Below are positions 1 to 7,469 of a DNA stretch of 64,000 bases, in pieces. Made by a program: the position numbers and the translations under genes. The notes under the pieces were generated by a model. It did not search any database. It was not told the DNA's origin and worked only from the letters and a program-made list of their open reading frames with translations. Each line of letters opens with the position of its first letter. The stretch's first letter is position 1. The DNA lies in the NCBI GenBank assembly GCA_963795795.1, contig CAWCJS010000007.1, positions 248,001-312,000 on the forward strand, in the 5' to 3' direction. Origin of the DNA: Palsa-504 sp963795795 (lineage in GTDB: Bacteria; Actinomycetota; Actinomycetes; Streptosporangiales; Streptosporangiaceae).

Positions 1-1
1 C

Positions 2-355
2 TGGTTCTCGGTGACGCGGTCGGAGCAGCGCACGCGGTTCATCATCCGGCGGATCGACCCGGTGCGGCAGTGGAAGCTGAGCCCGATGGACATCGAGTCG
101 CTGGACAAGTGGGACGAGTACACCGAGGCCAAGGAGGCGATGTTCTACTACACCGACACGCCCGAGGCGCCGTGGACCGTGGTCAAGAGCAACGACAAGA
201 AGCGGGCCAGGCTCGAGGCGATCAAGCACGTGCTCGCGAAGTTCGACTACGACGGCAAGAACGAGGAGGTCATCGGCGAGCCGGACCGGGCCCTCATCGG
301 GCCGCCCTCGGTCCTGTCCGAGCACAACCCGGGCCGCCGGTACCCCCAACTGTGA
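2..355 (+). CDS. ppk2: Polyphosphate kinase 2 family protein, C-terminal part
   Basis: The gene enters from the left edge, so only the last 117 residues are present. They match the end of PPK2 enzymes, which move phosphate between polyphosphate and nucleotides in the cytoplasm. The visible family blocks are WFSV near the start, QWKLSP, DKWDEYTEAKEAMF, and the nucleotide-pocket block APWTVVKSNDKKRARL. Walker A and B lie upstream of the window. A short tail rich in G and P follows the domain and ends in a TGA stop. Only 19 bases separate it from the bicupin gene. Identification is by family motifs and is firm; whether it is class I or another class cannot be judged from this piece. Confidence 0.88.
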   Translation, partial: WFSVTRSEQRTRFIIRRIDPVRQWKLSPMDIESLDKWDEYTEAKEAMFYYTDTPEAPWTVVKSNDKKRARLEAIKHVLAKFDYDGKNEEVIGEPDRALIGPPSVLSEHNPGRRYPQL

Positions 356-374
356 TCCGGGTATCGTCCAAGGC

Positions 375-1085
375 ATGACTAACCAGGCCACGCCCGCCGT
401 CCGGACGCCGGAGCAGGTCCCGAGCCAGGAGGCGGCGCCGGGAGTCACGGTCCGCGAGATGCTGGGCGACGCGGACGGCTGCCGCGGGCTGCACCAGCGG
501 CGGCTGAGCCTGGCCAGCGGAACGGCGCTCACGGGGACCGCCGGAGGTCAGGGCGAGGCCTGGTACGTGATCCGCGGGTCGGGGACCCTGGACGCGGAGA
601 GGCACGGGAGGGCCGCCCTGGAGCCAGGTACGGCCGTGTGGCTGCGAGACGGGATGCGTTACGAGTGCCGGGCGGGCGCCGCTGGGCTTGACGCGGTGGC
701 GGTCGCCGTGCAGGCCTCATCCGAGGGCGACGACGGCCGGCCGGAGGTGCGGGTCGTGACGCTGGAGGAGTGCGAGCCGGAGCGGACCGGGGACCGGGAG
801 TTCCGGGTCCTGCTGAGCGAGGGGATGGCGTTCACGCAGTTCGCGGGCATGATCCCGCCGGGCCGGGCGCCGGAGCACCACCACACCTACGACGAGGTGG
901 TGCACGTGCTGGCCGGTCGCGGCGTGGTCCACCTGGGCGAGAGCGTGGCCGAGATCGGGCCGGGCACCTCCATTTACCTGCCGCCCTACCAGCCGCACTG
1001 CCTGGAGAACACCGGGCCGGAACTGCTGGCGGTCCTCGGGGTGTTCCACCCGGCGGGCAGCCCGGCCGCCAAGCACGAGGCCTAG
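375..1085 (+). CDS. Bicupin domain protein
   Basis: This 236-residue protein has two cupin barrels, about residues 35-110 and 150-225. The second carries a metal-binding set: His168-His170, Glu174 in a HxHxxxxxxE-like arrangement, and His208 in the PPYQPHCLENTG strand. The first barrel has lost the histidines and is probably structural. Bicupins of this size include ureidoglycine aminohydrolase-like and dioxygenase-like enzymes; nothing here fixes the substrate. The ATG is the first in frame after the PPK2 stop. It is followed 15 bases later by an EamA exporter gene on the same strand, so the two may be co-transcribed. Confidence 0.8.
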   Translation: MTNQATPAVRTPEQVPSQEAAPGVTVREMLGDADGCRGLHQRRLSLASGTALTGTAGGQGEAWYVIRGSGTLDAERHGRAALEPGTAVWLRDGMRYECRAGAAGLDAVAVAVQASSEGDDGRPEVRVVTLEECEPERTGDREFRVLLSEGMAFTQFAGMIPPGRAPEHHHTYDEVVHVLAGRGVVHLGESVAEIGPGTSIYLPPYQPHCLENTGPELLAVLGVFHPAGSPAAKHEA

Positions 1086-1100
1086 CCGGGGCGGCCCGGC

Positions 1101-2001
1101 ATGCTCGCCATCGTCCTGGCGCTGGCTTCGGCGTTCGGCTACGGCGTCTCGGACTACGCCGCGGGGCTGGCGTCACGCGACTTCAGCGTCATCCAGGTGA
1201 CCTTGGTCAGCGCGGCGGCCTCCACCGTGGTCGTGGCGGCCGCGCTGCCCTTCGCCGCGGGCCACCCGCCCGGCGCGGCCTCGCTGGCCTGGGGCGCGCT
1301 GGCCGGCCTGGGCGAGGAGGCCGGGGCGCTCGCGCTGTACTACGGGTTCCGGCACGCGGCGTTCAGCGTGGCCGGGCCCCTCAGCGCGGTCGGCGCCGCG
1401 GGCTTTGCCGTGCTCGCGGGGCTGCTGCTCGGCGAGCGGCCTTCGGCCCTGGCGCTGACCGGGATCATCCTGGCCCTGCCGGCCATCGTCGGGGTCTCGG
1501 CTAGCGCGGCGGCGGACGGCCAGGGCGAGGGAGAGGCCGGCCGAGGGCGACGGGGAGGGAGAGGGAGGCCGGGCTCGGGGCCGGTTCAGCGGGGTGGTGG
1601 CGGGGCTGGTGGCGGGGGCCTGCTTCTCGCTGCTGTTCATCGGGCTCAACCGGGCGGGCTCGCACAGCGGCCTGTGGCCGGTGGCCAGCGCGTCGGGCGC
1701 CGAGCTGGCCCTGGCCGTCGTGGTCGCCGCGGCCACGCGCAACATCCGGCGGCCCGCGGCTCAGCAGGGCTGGCTCGCGGTATTCACCGGCGTGACCGGC
1801 GCGGGGAGCATCGTCGCGTACTTCTACGCCACGCACGACGGGTTCCTGGCCGTGACGGCGGTCCTCGCCTCGCTGTACCCGGGGGTCACCATCGTGCTCG
1901 CCCGGGTCCTGCTCGGCGAGCGGCTGACCGCGCTGCGGCTGGCCGGGCTCGGCCTGGCGGCGGCGTGCGTCGCGCTGATCGCCGCCGGCGGGGCGGGCTA
2001 G
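1101..2001 (+). pseudogene. EamA/DMT-family transporter, frameshifted in the middle
   Basis: Two half-proteins in different frames together make one ten-helix drug/metabolite transporter. The first half starts at 1101 (MLAIVLALASAFGYGVSDYA) and has five membrane segments up to VGVSAS. The second half, in the next frame, runs from about 1561 (GRFSGVVAGLVAGACF) to the stop at 1999-2001 and supplies the other five. The frame changes inside a Gly/Glu/Arg-coding linker at about 1525-1560, in a run of gagg/ggag repeats where a one-base error is easy. EamA proteins export amino acids or metabolites across the membrane. It may be a real pseudogene or a sequencing indel. Its stop overlaps the stop of the convergent GCS2 gene in a shared CTAG. 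Confidence 0.75.
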
Positions 2002-3479
2002 GGGTAACGCGGCCAGGTGTGGACCGGCTCGTTCGTGTGCATGTGCTCGATGTAGCGCAGGGTCATCTGCCGCAGCGCCTCCCGGCGGTCGACCCCGGCG
2101 CGCTCGGTGAGCCCCGCGACCGTGGCGACCTGCCAGGCGGCGCCGGTCTGGCCGGTCAGGCAGCGCTGCTCGACGATGCCGAGCAGCCGGTCGGCCTGGG
2201 CCGGGCCGACGCCCCAGCGGGCTAGCCCGTCGCGGGCGAGCGGGAGCAGGCGCCGCAGGATGAGCTCGGCGGCCGGGGTGTCACCGACCCCCGGCCAGTA
2301 CAGCTGCGCGTCCAGGCCGTGGCGCGCCGCCTCGTGCAGGTTCTCCGCGGCGGTGGCGAAGGACATCTGGGTCCAGATCGGCCGCTGCGCCTCGGCGAGG
2401 GACCGGACGAGCCCGTAGTAGAACGCCGCGTTCGCCATGACGTCCGCGATCGTCGGGCCCGCGGGCAGCACCCGGTTCTCGACCCGCAGGTGCGGCGTGC
2501 CGTTGACGATGCCGTACACGGGGCGGTTCCAGCGGTAGATCGTCCCGTTGTGCAGGCTCATCTCGGCCAGCGTCGGGATGGCGCCGTCGTCGAGGACCTG
2601 CAGCGGGTCCTCCTCCTCGCAGATCGGCAGCAGCGCGGGGAAGTACCGCAGGTTCTCCTCGAACAGGTCGAACACCGAGGTGATCCAGCGCTCGCCGAAC
2701 CAGACCCGGGGGCGGACGCCCTGCTCCTTCAGCTCGTCCGGGCGGGTGTCGGTGGCCTGCTCGAACAGGGTGATCCGCGTCTCGTGCCACAGCTGCTTGC
2801 CGAACAGGAACGGGGAGTTGGCCGCCAGCGCGACCTGCGCGCCGGCGATGGCCTGGGCCGCGTTCCAGTAGTTCGCGAAGGCATCCGGGCTGACCTGGGT
2901 GTGCAGCTGGACGCTGGTGCAGGCCGCCTCGGGCGTGATGCTGTCGGCGTGGGTGAGGAGGTGCTCGGCGCCGTCGATCGCGATGCGCATGTCTTCCCCG
3001 CGGGCGGCGAAGATCTGCTCGTTGAGCACCCGGTAGCGCTCGTTGGCCGACATGGTTTCCTCTTCCACGTCGTCCTCGGTCAGCGTGGGCAAGATGCCGA
3101 TCATCACGAGGTAGCTGCCGATGGAGCGCGCCTTGGTGTCGGCCTTGTTGAGGTCGTCGCGGAGCTCCTGCTCCAGCCCGGCCAGCGCGTCGCCGTCCAG
3201 ATGCCGGGGCGGCACGTTGATCTCCAGGTTGAACTGCCCGACCTCGGTCGCCCAGAGGGGATCCGCGATCTCGGCGAGCACCTCGGCGTTCCGCATGGAC
3301 GGGACGCCTTGCTCGTCGACCAGGTTGAGCTCGATCTCCTGGCCCACCAGGGTCCGGTCGGCGTCGAACCGCCGCTCGCGGAGCATCCGGGCGAACACGT
3401 CGAGCGAGCGCCGGACCTTGTCCCGGTACTTGCGCCGGTCCTCGCCGCTGATCTTGATCGCCTGGATGTCACGACCCAT
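1998..3479 (-). CDS. Glutamate-cysteine ligase family 2 (GCS2) amidoligase
   Basis: This 493-residue protein belongs to the GCS2 branch of glutamine-synthetase-fold ligases, which join a carboxylate to an amine with ATP. The signs are GQEIELNLVD (metal/nucleotide strand), FNLEINVPPR, SVQLHTQVSP, and the C-terminal LRVENRVLPAGPTI block. Family members make gamma-glutamylcysteine or other gamma-glutamyl compounds; the true substrate is not known here. I chose the ATG at 3479 (MGRDIQAIK) because GGAGG stands seven bases upstream; longer in-frame starts lack this. It overlaps the end of the ATP-grasp gene by 11 bases, which indicates translational coupling and a joint pathway. Confidence 0.86.
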   Translation of the reverse strand: MGRDIQAIKISGEDRRKYRDKVRRSLDVFARMLRERRFDADRTLVGQEIELNLVDEQGVPSMRNAEVLAEIADPLWATEVGQFNLEINVPPRHLDGDALAGLEQELRDDLNKADTKARSIGSYLVMIGILPTLTEDDVEEETMSANERYRVLNEQIFAARGEDMRIAIDGAEHLLTHADSITPEAACTSVQLHTQVSPDAFANYWNAAQAIAGAQVALAANSPFLFGKQLWHETRITLFEQATDTRPDELKEQGVRPRVWFGERWITSVFDLFEENLRYFPALLPICEEEDPLQVLDDGAIPTLAEMSLHNGTIYRWNRPVYGIVNGTPHLRVENRVLPAGPTIADVMANAAFYYGLVRSLAEAQRPIWTQMSFATAAENLHEAARHGLDAQLYWPGVGDTPAAELILRRLLPLARDGLARWGVGPAQADRLLGIVEQRCLTGQTGAAWQVATVAGLTERAGVDRREALRQMTLRYIEHMHTNEPVHTWPRYP

Positions 3480-4731
3480 GGCGGCCTCCATTCGCGCTCT
3501 CGTCGCGCACCCACAGATCAAGGAGCCCGCGCAGGTGCGCGATGAACTTGTCGTGCTCGTGTTCTGGGTACGTGGCCTTGACCGTCTGGACCAGCAACTG
3601 GTCGAAGTCAGGGCCGGCCACCCAGTCCAGGACGATCTCGTCCAGGTGCGGCATCCTGCTCGCGCAGAAGTCGAAGTAGCGCGCCGCGTCGAAGTACTCG
3701 TCGGCCAGCGCCCGGTACCCCTCCAGCTTTTCCTCGTACGACAGGTGGGGGTCGTCGGCGACCGCGAAGAACCGGTCGGTCTCCAGGTCCAGCCTGGCCT
3801 TACGCCCGGTCACCAGGGCGAATACGGTCCACTTGACCAGCGCCTTCATGGCCCAGGGGAAGTAGTAGTGCAGGCTGGTCAGGGCCACGTCAGGGCAGGC
3901 GTTGGCGTAGTCGATGGGGTAGACCTCGCCGTCCTTGATCAGCGTCTCGCACGAGTTGAACTCCCACCGGAAGAACGCGTTGACCAGCCGTCCGATCGTC
4001 ACCACCTCCGCGCCGGCCTGCTCGGGCAGGAAATCGTGCTGGACCGCGTAGCGCGCGTGCATGGGCTCATCGGGCTGGAACTTCATGACCATGGTCTCGG
4101 CGCCGATGGACAGCGAGCGGGCGAAGACGTCGAAGTCGACGGCCTTCTGCAGGTGCATGAGCATCTCGCCGCTGGCGTCGTAGGCCGCGTGCAGTTCGGT
4201 GGCGTTGCGGATGCGCGTGACGCCGCGCCAGGCGCCGCCGTCGTACGGCTTCATGAAGATCGGGTAGCCGATCTTCTCCGCGATCGCGTCGAGGTCGAAG
4301 GGCTGGTTGTACCGGGCGGAGGTATAGGCGTAGCGGGCGTTGTCGACCGGGTTCTTGAACGGGACGAGCACGGTTTCCGGGATCTTGAGCCCGAGCCGCA
4401 TCATCGCGCAGTAGGCGGCGTGCTTTTCCATGGACTGGAAGGTGAACGGGCTGTTCAGCAGGTACACCCCGTCCATCATGGCGACCTTCTTCAGCCACTC
4501 CCGCGGGTGGTAATACCAGTAGGCGAGCCGGTCGATGACCAGGTCGTAGCGCGGCCGGGAGCGCAGGCTGAAGGGCTCGATGGTGATGCGCTCCACGTCG
4601 AATTCGTGGGTCCCGCCGGACGGATCCTGGACCGGGCCCAGCCTGCGCAGGATCTCCTCGAACGCCGTCGGCCAGTCGTCCTCGGTGCCGAGCAGCAACC
4701 CGATCGGGTGCCTGGTGGCGGTGGCGGTCAA
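3469..4731 (-). CDS. ATP-grasp ligase-like protein paired with GCS2
   Basis: A 420-residue protein of the ATP-grasp fold (RimK/carboxylate-amine ligase type). Visible features are an N-terminal pre-ATP domain, the lysine strand YPIFMKPYDGGAWRGV with its flexible glycine loop, the second nucleotide strand, and a late DYANACPD metal-binding region. The start is a TTG at 4731: an unusually strong GGAGGGAGG sits six bases upstream, while no ATG in frame has a ribosome site. The gene runs straight into the GCS2 gene with an 11-base overlap. A paired ATP-grasp plus GCS2 operon suggests two successive amide bonds on a small molecule or peptide; the product is unknown. Confidence 0.82.
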   Translation of the reverse strand: MTATATRHPIGLLLGTEDDWPTAFEEILRRLGPVQDPSGGTHEFDVERITIEPFSLRSRPRYDLVIDRLAYWYYHPREWLKKVAMMDGVYLLNSPFTFQSMEKHAAYCAMMRLGLKIPETVLVPFKNPVDNARYAYTSARYNQPFDLDAIAEKIGYPIFMKPYDGGAWRGVTRIRNATELHAAYDASGEMLMHLQKAVDFDVFARSLSIGAETMVMKFQPDEPMHARYAVQHDFLPEQAGAEVVTIGRLVNAFFRWEFNSCETLIKDGEVYPIDYANACPDVALTSLHYYFPWAMKALVKWTVFALVTGRKARLDLETDRFFAVADDPHLSYEEKLEGYRALADEYFDAARYFDFCASRMPHLDEIVLDWVAGPDFDQLLVQTVKATYPEHEHDKFIAHLRGLLDLWVRDESANGGRHGS

Positions 4732-4835
4732 GGCAGCCTCCCTCCGGTGTCCGGTGCTTACGGTGCACCGATCACTCGGCCATGGTGCCTGGTCCGCGCG
4801 CGCGCTGACAATAGCGCTCTCGATGGCGGGGCGCT

Positions 4836-5237
4836 TTAGATGGCGCGCATCCGGTTGTTGCGGGCGTCGTGGGTGAGTTCGGCGAGACCGAGCGCCTCCA
4901 GCAACGGCGGCATGTACATCCCGAACCGGCCGCGGTAGCCCTTGCGCAGGCCGTACCAGCCGCCCACCGGGTTGTCCGGTGACCTCCCCCACGCCTCGAC
5001 GGTGCCGTCGGGGGCGGGCTTCTGCTCGTCGGCCGCGCCGAGCGGCACCCAGTCCCCCTGCTTGGCCAGCCAGGCGTGCAGGTCGTCGATGGCGCGCAGC
5101 TGGTACTTCAGCGTGGTGGAACCGACCTGGCAGACCAGCGCGGGCGGGTCGGCCTGCTCGTCCTTATACATGGTGTAGCTGGACGTGCCCGGCGGGGTCT
5201 TGAGTTCCCACGGGTCGTCCTTGGTGCCAGCGGCCAT
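4836..5237 (-). CDS. Conserved hypothetical protein in ArsR operon
   Basis: A 133-residue soluble protein with no signal peptide or membrane segment. It starts with the block DDPWELKTPPGTSSYTMYKD and has a central AIDDLHAWLAKQGDWVPLG segment. I do not recognise an enzymatic motif. The ATG at 5237 follows GGAG and shares one base with the TGA of the SRPBCC gene (TGATG), so it is the third member of an ArsR-SRPBCC-hypothetical operon. Homologues of this small protein are often found beside SRPBCC proteins in actinobacteria, to my knowledge, but no function is established. It ends in TAA, 104 bases before the ATP-grasp start. Confidence 0.7.
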   Translation of the reverse strand: MAAGTKDDPWELKTPPGTSSYTMYKDEQADPPALVCQVGSTTLKYQLRAIDDLHAWLAKQGDWVPLGAADEQKPAPDGTVEAWGRSPDNPVGGWYGLRKGYRGRFGMYMPPLLEALGLAELTHDARNNRMRAI

Positions 5238-5692
5238 CAGTGGTCTCCTTCCGCGATGGCTGCCGCGAAGTGCGGCAGCAGACTCTCCCAGCCGGCGCGA
5301 TTGCGGGCGCGCCACTGCTCACCCTCGGTTCCCAGGCGCTCCCAGCCCCGGTGCTCGATCTCGACCATGGTGGCCGCGGCGCCCTGCGCCAGGAACCTGA
5401 TCTCGACTTCGGTGGCGTCGGCGCGGTCCCGGCCGAGGTACCACAGGTAGCCGAGCCGGGCCGGGGGCTGCCAGACCGTCACCTGGCCCCACTCGTGCTC
5501 GACGCCGTCGGCGGTGCGCTCGTAGATCCGGCCGCCCACGCCGCCCTCCAGGACGATGCGCTCGGCCCGGCCGGTCACCGTGTGGTCGGGCGGCCACCAG
5601 GTACCCAGCCCCGACGTCCACACGCTGAACGCATGCTCGGCCGGGCAGGCCACCTCGAAGGCCATCCGGAGCGGGGTCGTCGGCGTAGTCAT
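5237..5692 (-). CDS. SRPBCC (START/Bet v1-like, AHSA1) domain protein
   Basis: The 151 residues form a single AHSA1-type SRPBCC domain: an opening MAFEVACPAEHAFSVWTSG helix-grip strand, the GLGTWWPPDHTVTG block, GGRIYERTADGVEHEWGQVT, then PARLGYLWYLGR and a C-terminal helix after GWERLG. Such domains hold a hydrophobic ligand in a deep pocket; the ligand here is unknown. The ATG at 5692 overlaps the ArsR stop by four bases (ATGA), so the protein is made together with the regulator. The pairing ArsR plus AHSA1 is very common in actinobacteria and usually reflects autoregulated operons not concerned with metals. Confidence 0.85.
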   Translation of the reverse strand: MTTPTTPLRMAFEVACPAEHAFSVWTSGLGTWWPPDHTVTGRAERIVLEGGVGGRIYERTADGVEHEWGQVTVWQPPARLGYLWYLGRDRADATEVEIRFLAQGAAATMVEIEHRGWERLGTEGEQWRARNRAGWESLLPHFAAAIAEGDH

Positions 5693-6012
5693 GACCGGGG
5701 TTCGGTGTTCTCGGCCATCAGCCGGAACCGCCGGGCGGCGTCTCCCCACACCCGCTCGAGGTAGGCCTGGACGGCGTGCAGTCCCTCGTCGCGCAGGTGG
5801 TAGATCCGCAGCGTGCCGTGGGCCTGCTCCGCCACCAGGCCGGCCTCCTTGAGCACGCGCAGGTGGCGCGATACCGCGGGACGGCTGATCGGGAGCGCCG
5901 CGGCGATCTGGTTGACCGGCTTGTCGCCCTCGCTGAGCAGGCGCAAGATGTCGCGCCGGTGCGCGTCCCCGAGCGCCTCGAACGGGTCACCGCTGGCTCG
6001 CGCGTGCTCCAC
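5689..6012 (-). CDS. ArsR-family winged-helix regulator
   Basis: A 107-residue transcription factor with one winged-helix domain. Helix-turn-helix residues are clear in PVNQIAAALPISRPAVSRHL, followed by the wing AEQAHGTLRIYHL. No cysteine-rich metal site is present, so it is probably not a metal sensor. I chose the GTG at 6012 because AAGGAGGGG lies just upstream; an ATG further out at 6078 would run through the likely operator and the mntP stop. It heads a three-gene operon with exact stop/start overlaps. The inverted repeat at 6028-6064 is a good candidate for its own binding site. Confidence 0.85.
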   Translation of the reverse strand: MEHARASGDPFEALGDAHRRDILRLLSEGDKPVNQIAAALPISRPAVSRHLRVLKEAGLVAEQAHGTLRIYHLRDEGLHAVQAYLERVWGDAARRFRLMAENTEPRS

Positions 6013-6027
6013 GTCCCCTCCTTGGCT

Positions 6028-6064
6028 CGGTAACCGGCACTCTACCGTAACACGGCGGTTACCG
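6028..6064. promoter_or_regulatory. Inverted repeat upstream of ArsR operon
   Basis: A perfect nine-base inverted repeat, CGGTAACCG at 6028-6036 and CGGTTACCG at 6056-6064, is separated by 19 bases. A second small palindrome, CCGAT-GT-ATCGG, follows at 6062-6073. The left copy lies 16 bases before the ArsR GTG start; the right copy covers the stop codon of mntP. It may be an ArsR operator or, on the same strand, an mntP terminator; the position just before the autoregulated gene favours an operator. Confidence 0.5.
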
Positions 6065-6649
6065 ATGTATCGGGGCATTTAAGCGGAGAGCCTGCTCGGT
6101 GACGAGGTACACGCCGAGCAGGATCAGGGCGATCCCCGCGACCTGCCCGGCCCGCTCACGCCAGCGCTCGCCGATCCTGGCCCCGAGGGCCAGGCCGAGC
6201 TGGGCGGCGACCAGGGCCTGGAGCGCGATGGCCACGATCACCGCGGCGACGGGCAGGCGGGCCAGGCCGATCGAGAACCCGATGGCCAGTTCGTCCAGGC
6301 TGATGCTGAGCCCGAGCGCGACGAGCGCGAGCCCGGTACTGGACAGGACCCGCCCGGCGCGCTCCTCCTCGTCCTTCTCGCCCGCCAGGAGCATCCAGGC
6401 CCCGATGGCGATGACCGCGGCCGCGGCCGCGTAGTTCGCGACGGACCCGATCCCGCGGGCCAGGGCGCCGCCTAGCCCCAGGCCGATCAGCGGCATCCCG
6501 CCCTCGAAGATCACGAAGACGAGGCTGACGCGCAGCCGTTCCGCCGCCGTCGTGGCCCGGACGGCCCCGATTGCGGCGGCGACCGCGAACGAGTCCAGGC
6601 CCAGCGGGAGGACGAAGGCCAGCAGCTTCAGCAGTGACTCGGATCGCAT
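6059..6649 (-). CDS. mntP: MntP-like manganese efflux / small cation pump
   Basis: A 196-residue membrane protein with six predicted helices and the two internal repeats of the MntP (YebN/YtaF) family. The acidic family signatures are LPLGLDSFAVAAAIG in helix 1 and LGLSISLDELAIGFSIG in helix 4, whose aspartates bind the exported ion. MntP pumps manganese out of the cell. A charged loop, GEKDEEERAGR, links the two halves. The ATG at 6649 is the first in frame. The gene ends only 47 bases before the ArsR start but there is a probable regulatory repeat between them, so I treat it as a separate unit. No yybP-ykoY-type riboswitch was evident in the short leader. Confidence 0.82.
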   Translation of the reverse strand: MRSESLLKLLAFVLPLGLDSFAVAAAIGAVRATTAAERLRVSLVFVIFEGGMPLIGLGLGGALARGIGSVANYAAAAAVIAIGAWMLLAGEKDEEERAGRVLSSTGLALVALGLSISLDELAIGFSIGLARLPVAAVIVAIALQALVAAQLGLALGARIGERWRERAGQVAGIALILLGVYLVTEQALRLNAPIHR

Positions 6650-6711
6650 GACTCGTTCAAGTGTGCACCCGGCGCGATCTTGACCATCATTGATGCCGAA
6701 CGAGCGGTGGT

Positions 6712-6768
6712 GCGGGTCCGGGGAATACCGGGTCCCCCCGTAGTGGATCCGGTATTCCGCGCACCCGC
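6712..6768 (-). terminator. Large hairpin after the secreted-protein gene
   Basis: Two nested stems are present: GCGGGT (6712-6717) with ACCCGC (6763-6768), and GGAATACCGG (6722-6731) with CCGGTATTCC (6749-6758), with a 17-base loop. It begins two bases past the stop codon of the minus-strand gene at 6770. There is no clear T run, as is usual for actinobacterial terminators. Confidence 0.6.
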
Positions 6769-6769
6769 C

Positions 6770-7219
6770 TCAGCCGGAGCAGCCCAGGTATCCGGTGGCG
6801 TTGGTGATGGACGGCCCCTCGTTCACGAACAGCGTGGCGCCGAGCGACATCGTGAAGCTGTCCGCGCCCGGGTTGACCGACCAGATGGTGTAGATGCTGC
6901 CGTCGTAGCTGAACTCCTCCGCCGAAGCCAGCGTCGGCCCGGAGACCTCGTAGACCGTGCTGCTCCCCGACGCCACGTCGAAGGTGAAGGACTGCGGCTG
7001 GCCGAACGCGTAGCCCGACGGGCAATTCTTGGACGGCAGCGGGCAGACCTCGGTCTGCGCGGGCTTGTGGTGCCGGTGATGGTGCTGGCTCGGCTGCGGG
7101 CACATGGACTGGCCCGGCCAGGGGCGGTCGGACCCGGATCCGCCCGTGCTGGCCATGGCCGCCGCAGGAACGGCGAGCATGGTGACGATCAGTGCGGCCA
7201 CCGCCGCGATGCGCTTCAT
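6770..7219 (-). CDS. Secreted protein of unknown function
   Basis: A 149-residue protein with a clear Sec signal peptide: MKR, a hydrophobic stretch to about residue 20, and cleavage after AAAMA. The mature part starts Gly/Ser-rich, then has a histidine cluster (SQHHHRHHK, about residues 45-53) that might bind metal. Cysteines at CPLPSKNCPSGY and near the C-terminus (GYLGCSG) could form disulfides. The rest looks like beta-rich extracellular sequence with no domain I recognise. The ATG at 7219 follows GGGAGGAAG. It is divergent from the response-regulator gene 250 bases away, so it may be one of its targets, but that is only inference. Confidence 0.72.
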   Translation of the reverse strand: MKRIAAVAALIVTMLAVPAAAMASTGGSGSDRPWPGQSMCPQPSQHHHRHHKPAQTEVCPLPSKNCPSGYAFGQPQSFTFDVASGSSTVYEVSGPTLASAEEFSYDGSIYTIWSVNPGADSFTMSLGATLFVNEGPSITNATGYLGCSG

Positions 7220-7300
7220 GCTAATTCTTCCTCCCGTGATGTTGCTTTCTGCCTATGGCCAGGGGTGACCATGGAGCGGAAGGTATGCGGCTACCGCCTG

Positions 7301-7365
7301 AGGTTCGTCGGGATCGCGTGCGAGGTCCGTCGGGATCGGTGCGAGGTCCGTCGGGATCGTGTGCG
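7301..7365. repeat. Three direct repeats upstream of response regulator gene
   Basis: Three near-identical units lie head to tail: AGGTTCGTCGGGATCGCGTG-CG (7301-7322), the same with a one-base shortening (7323-7343), and AGGTCCGTCGGGATCGTGTG-CG (7344-7365). Spacing is 21-22 bases, two helical turns, so each copy faces the same side of the DNA. They stand about 105 bases before the regulator start and 80 bases before the divergent secreted-protein gene. This is the usual look of an OmpR-family binding array. The remaining sequence from 7220 to 7469 holds only a short GTGAG/CTCAC inverted repeat. Confidence 0.55.
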
Positions 7366-7469
7366 AATTCCGCGTGAGTGGAGGGCTCACACGAAACTCG
7401 CACATGAGTCACACGCGTTGTTCGCGATGACGTGGTCGGATAACCCGCGAGGGGGAAGGAGTAAAGGCG

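Noticed and set aside
2319..3545. Long open frame on the plus strand opposite GCS2
   Set aside because: It is an Arg/Gly/Val-rich mirror of the GCS2 gene with no family motifs, a common effect of GC-rich third positions.
6650..6711. yybP-ykoY manganese riboswitch before mntP
   Set aside because: The leader is short and lacks the characteristic paired loops, so no support.
7301..7365. Possible CRISPR-like repeats
   Set aside because: The units touch each other with no spacers and no cas genes are in the window.
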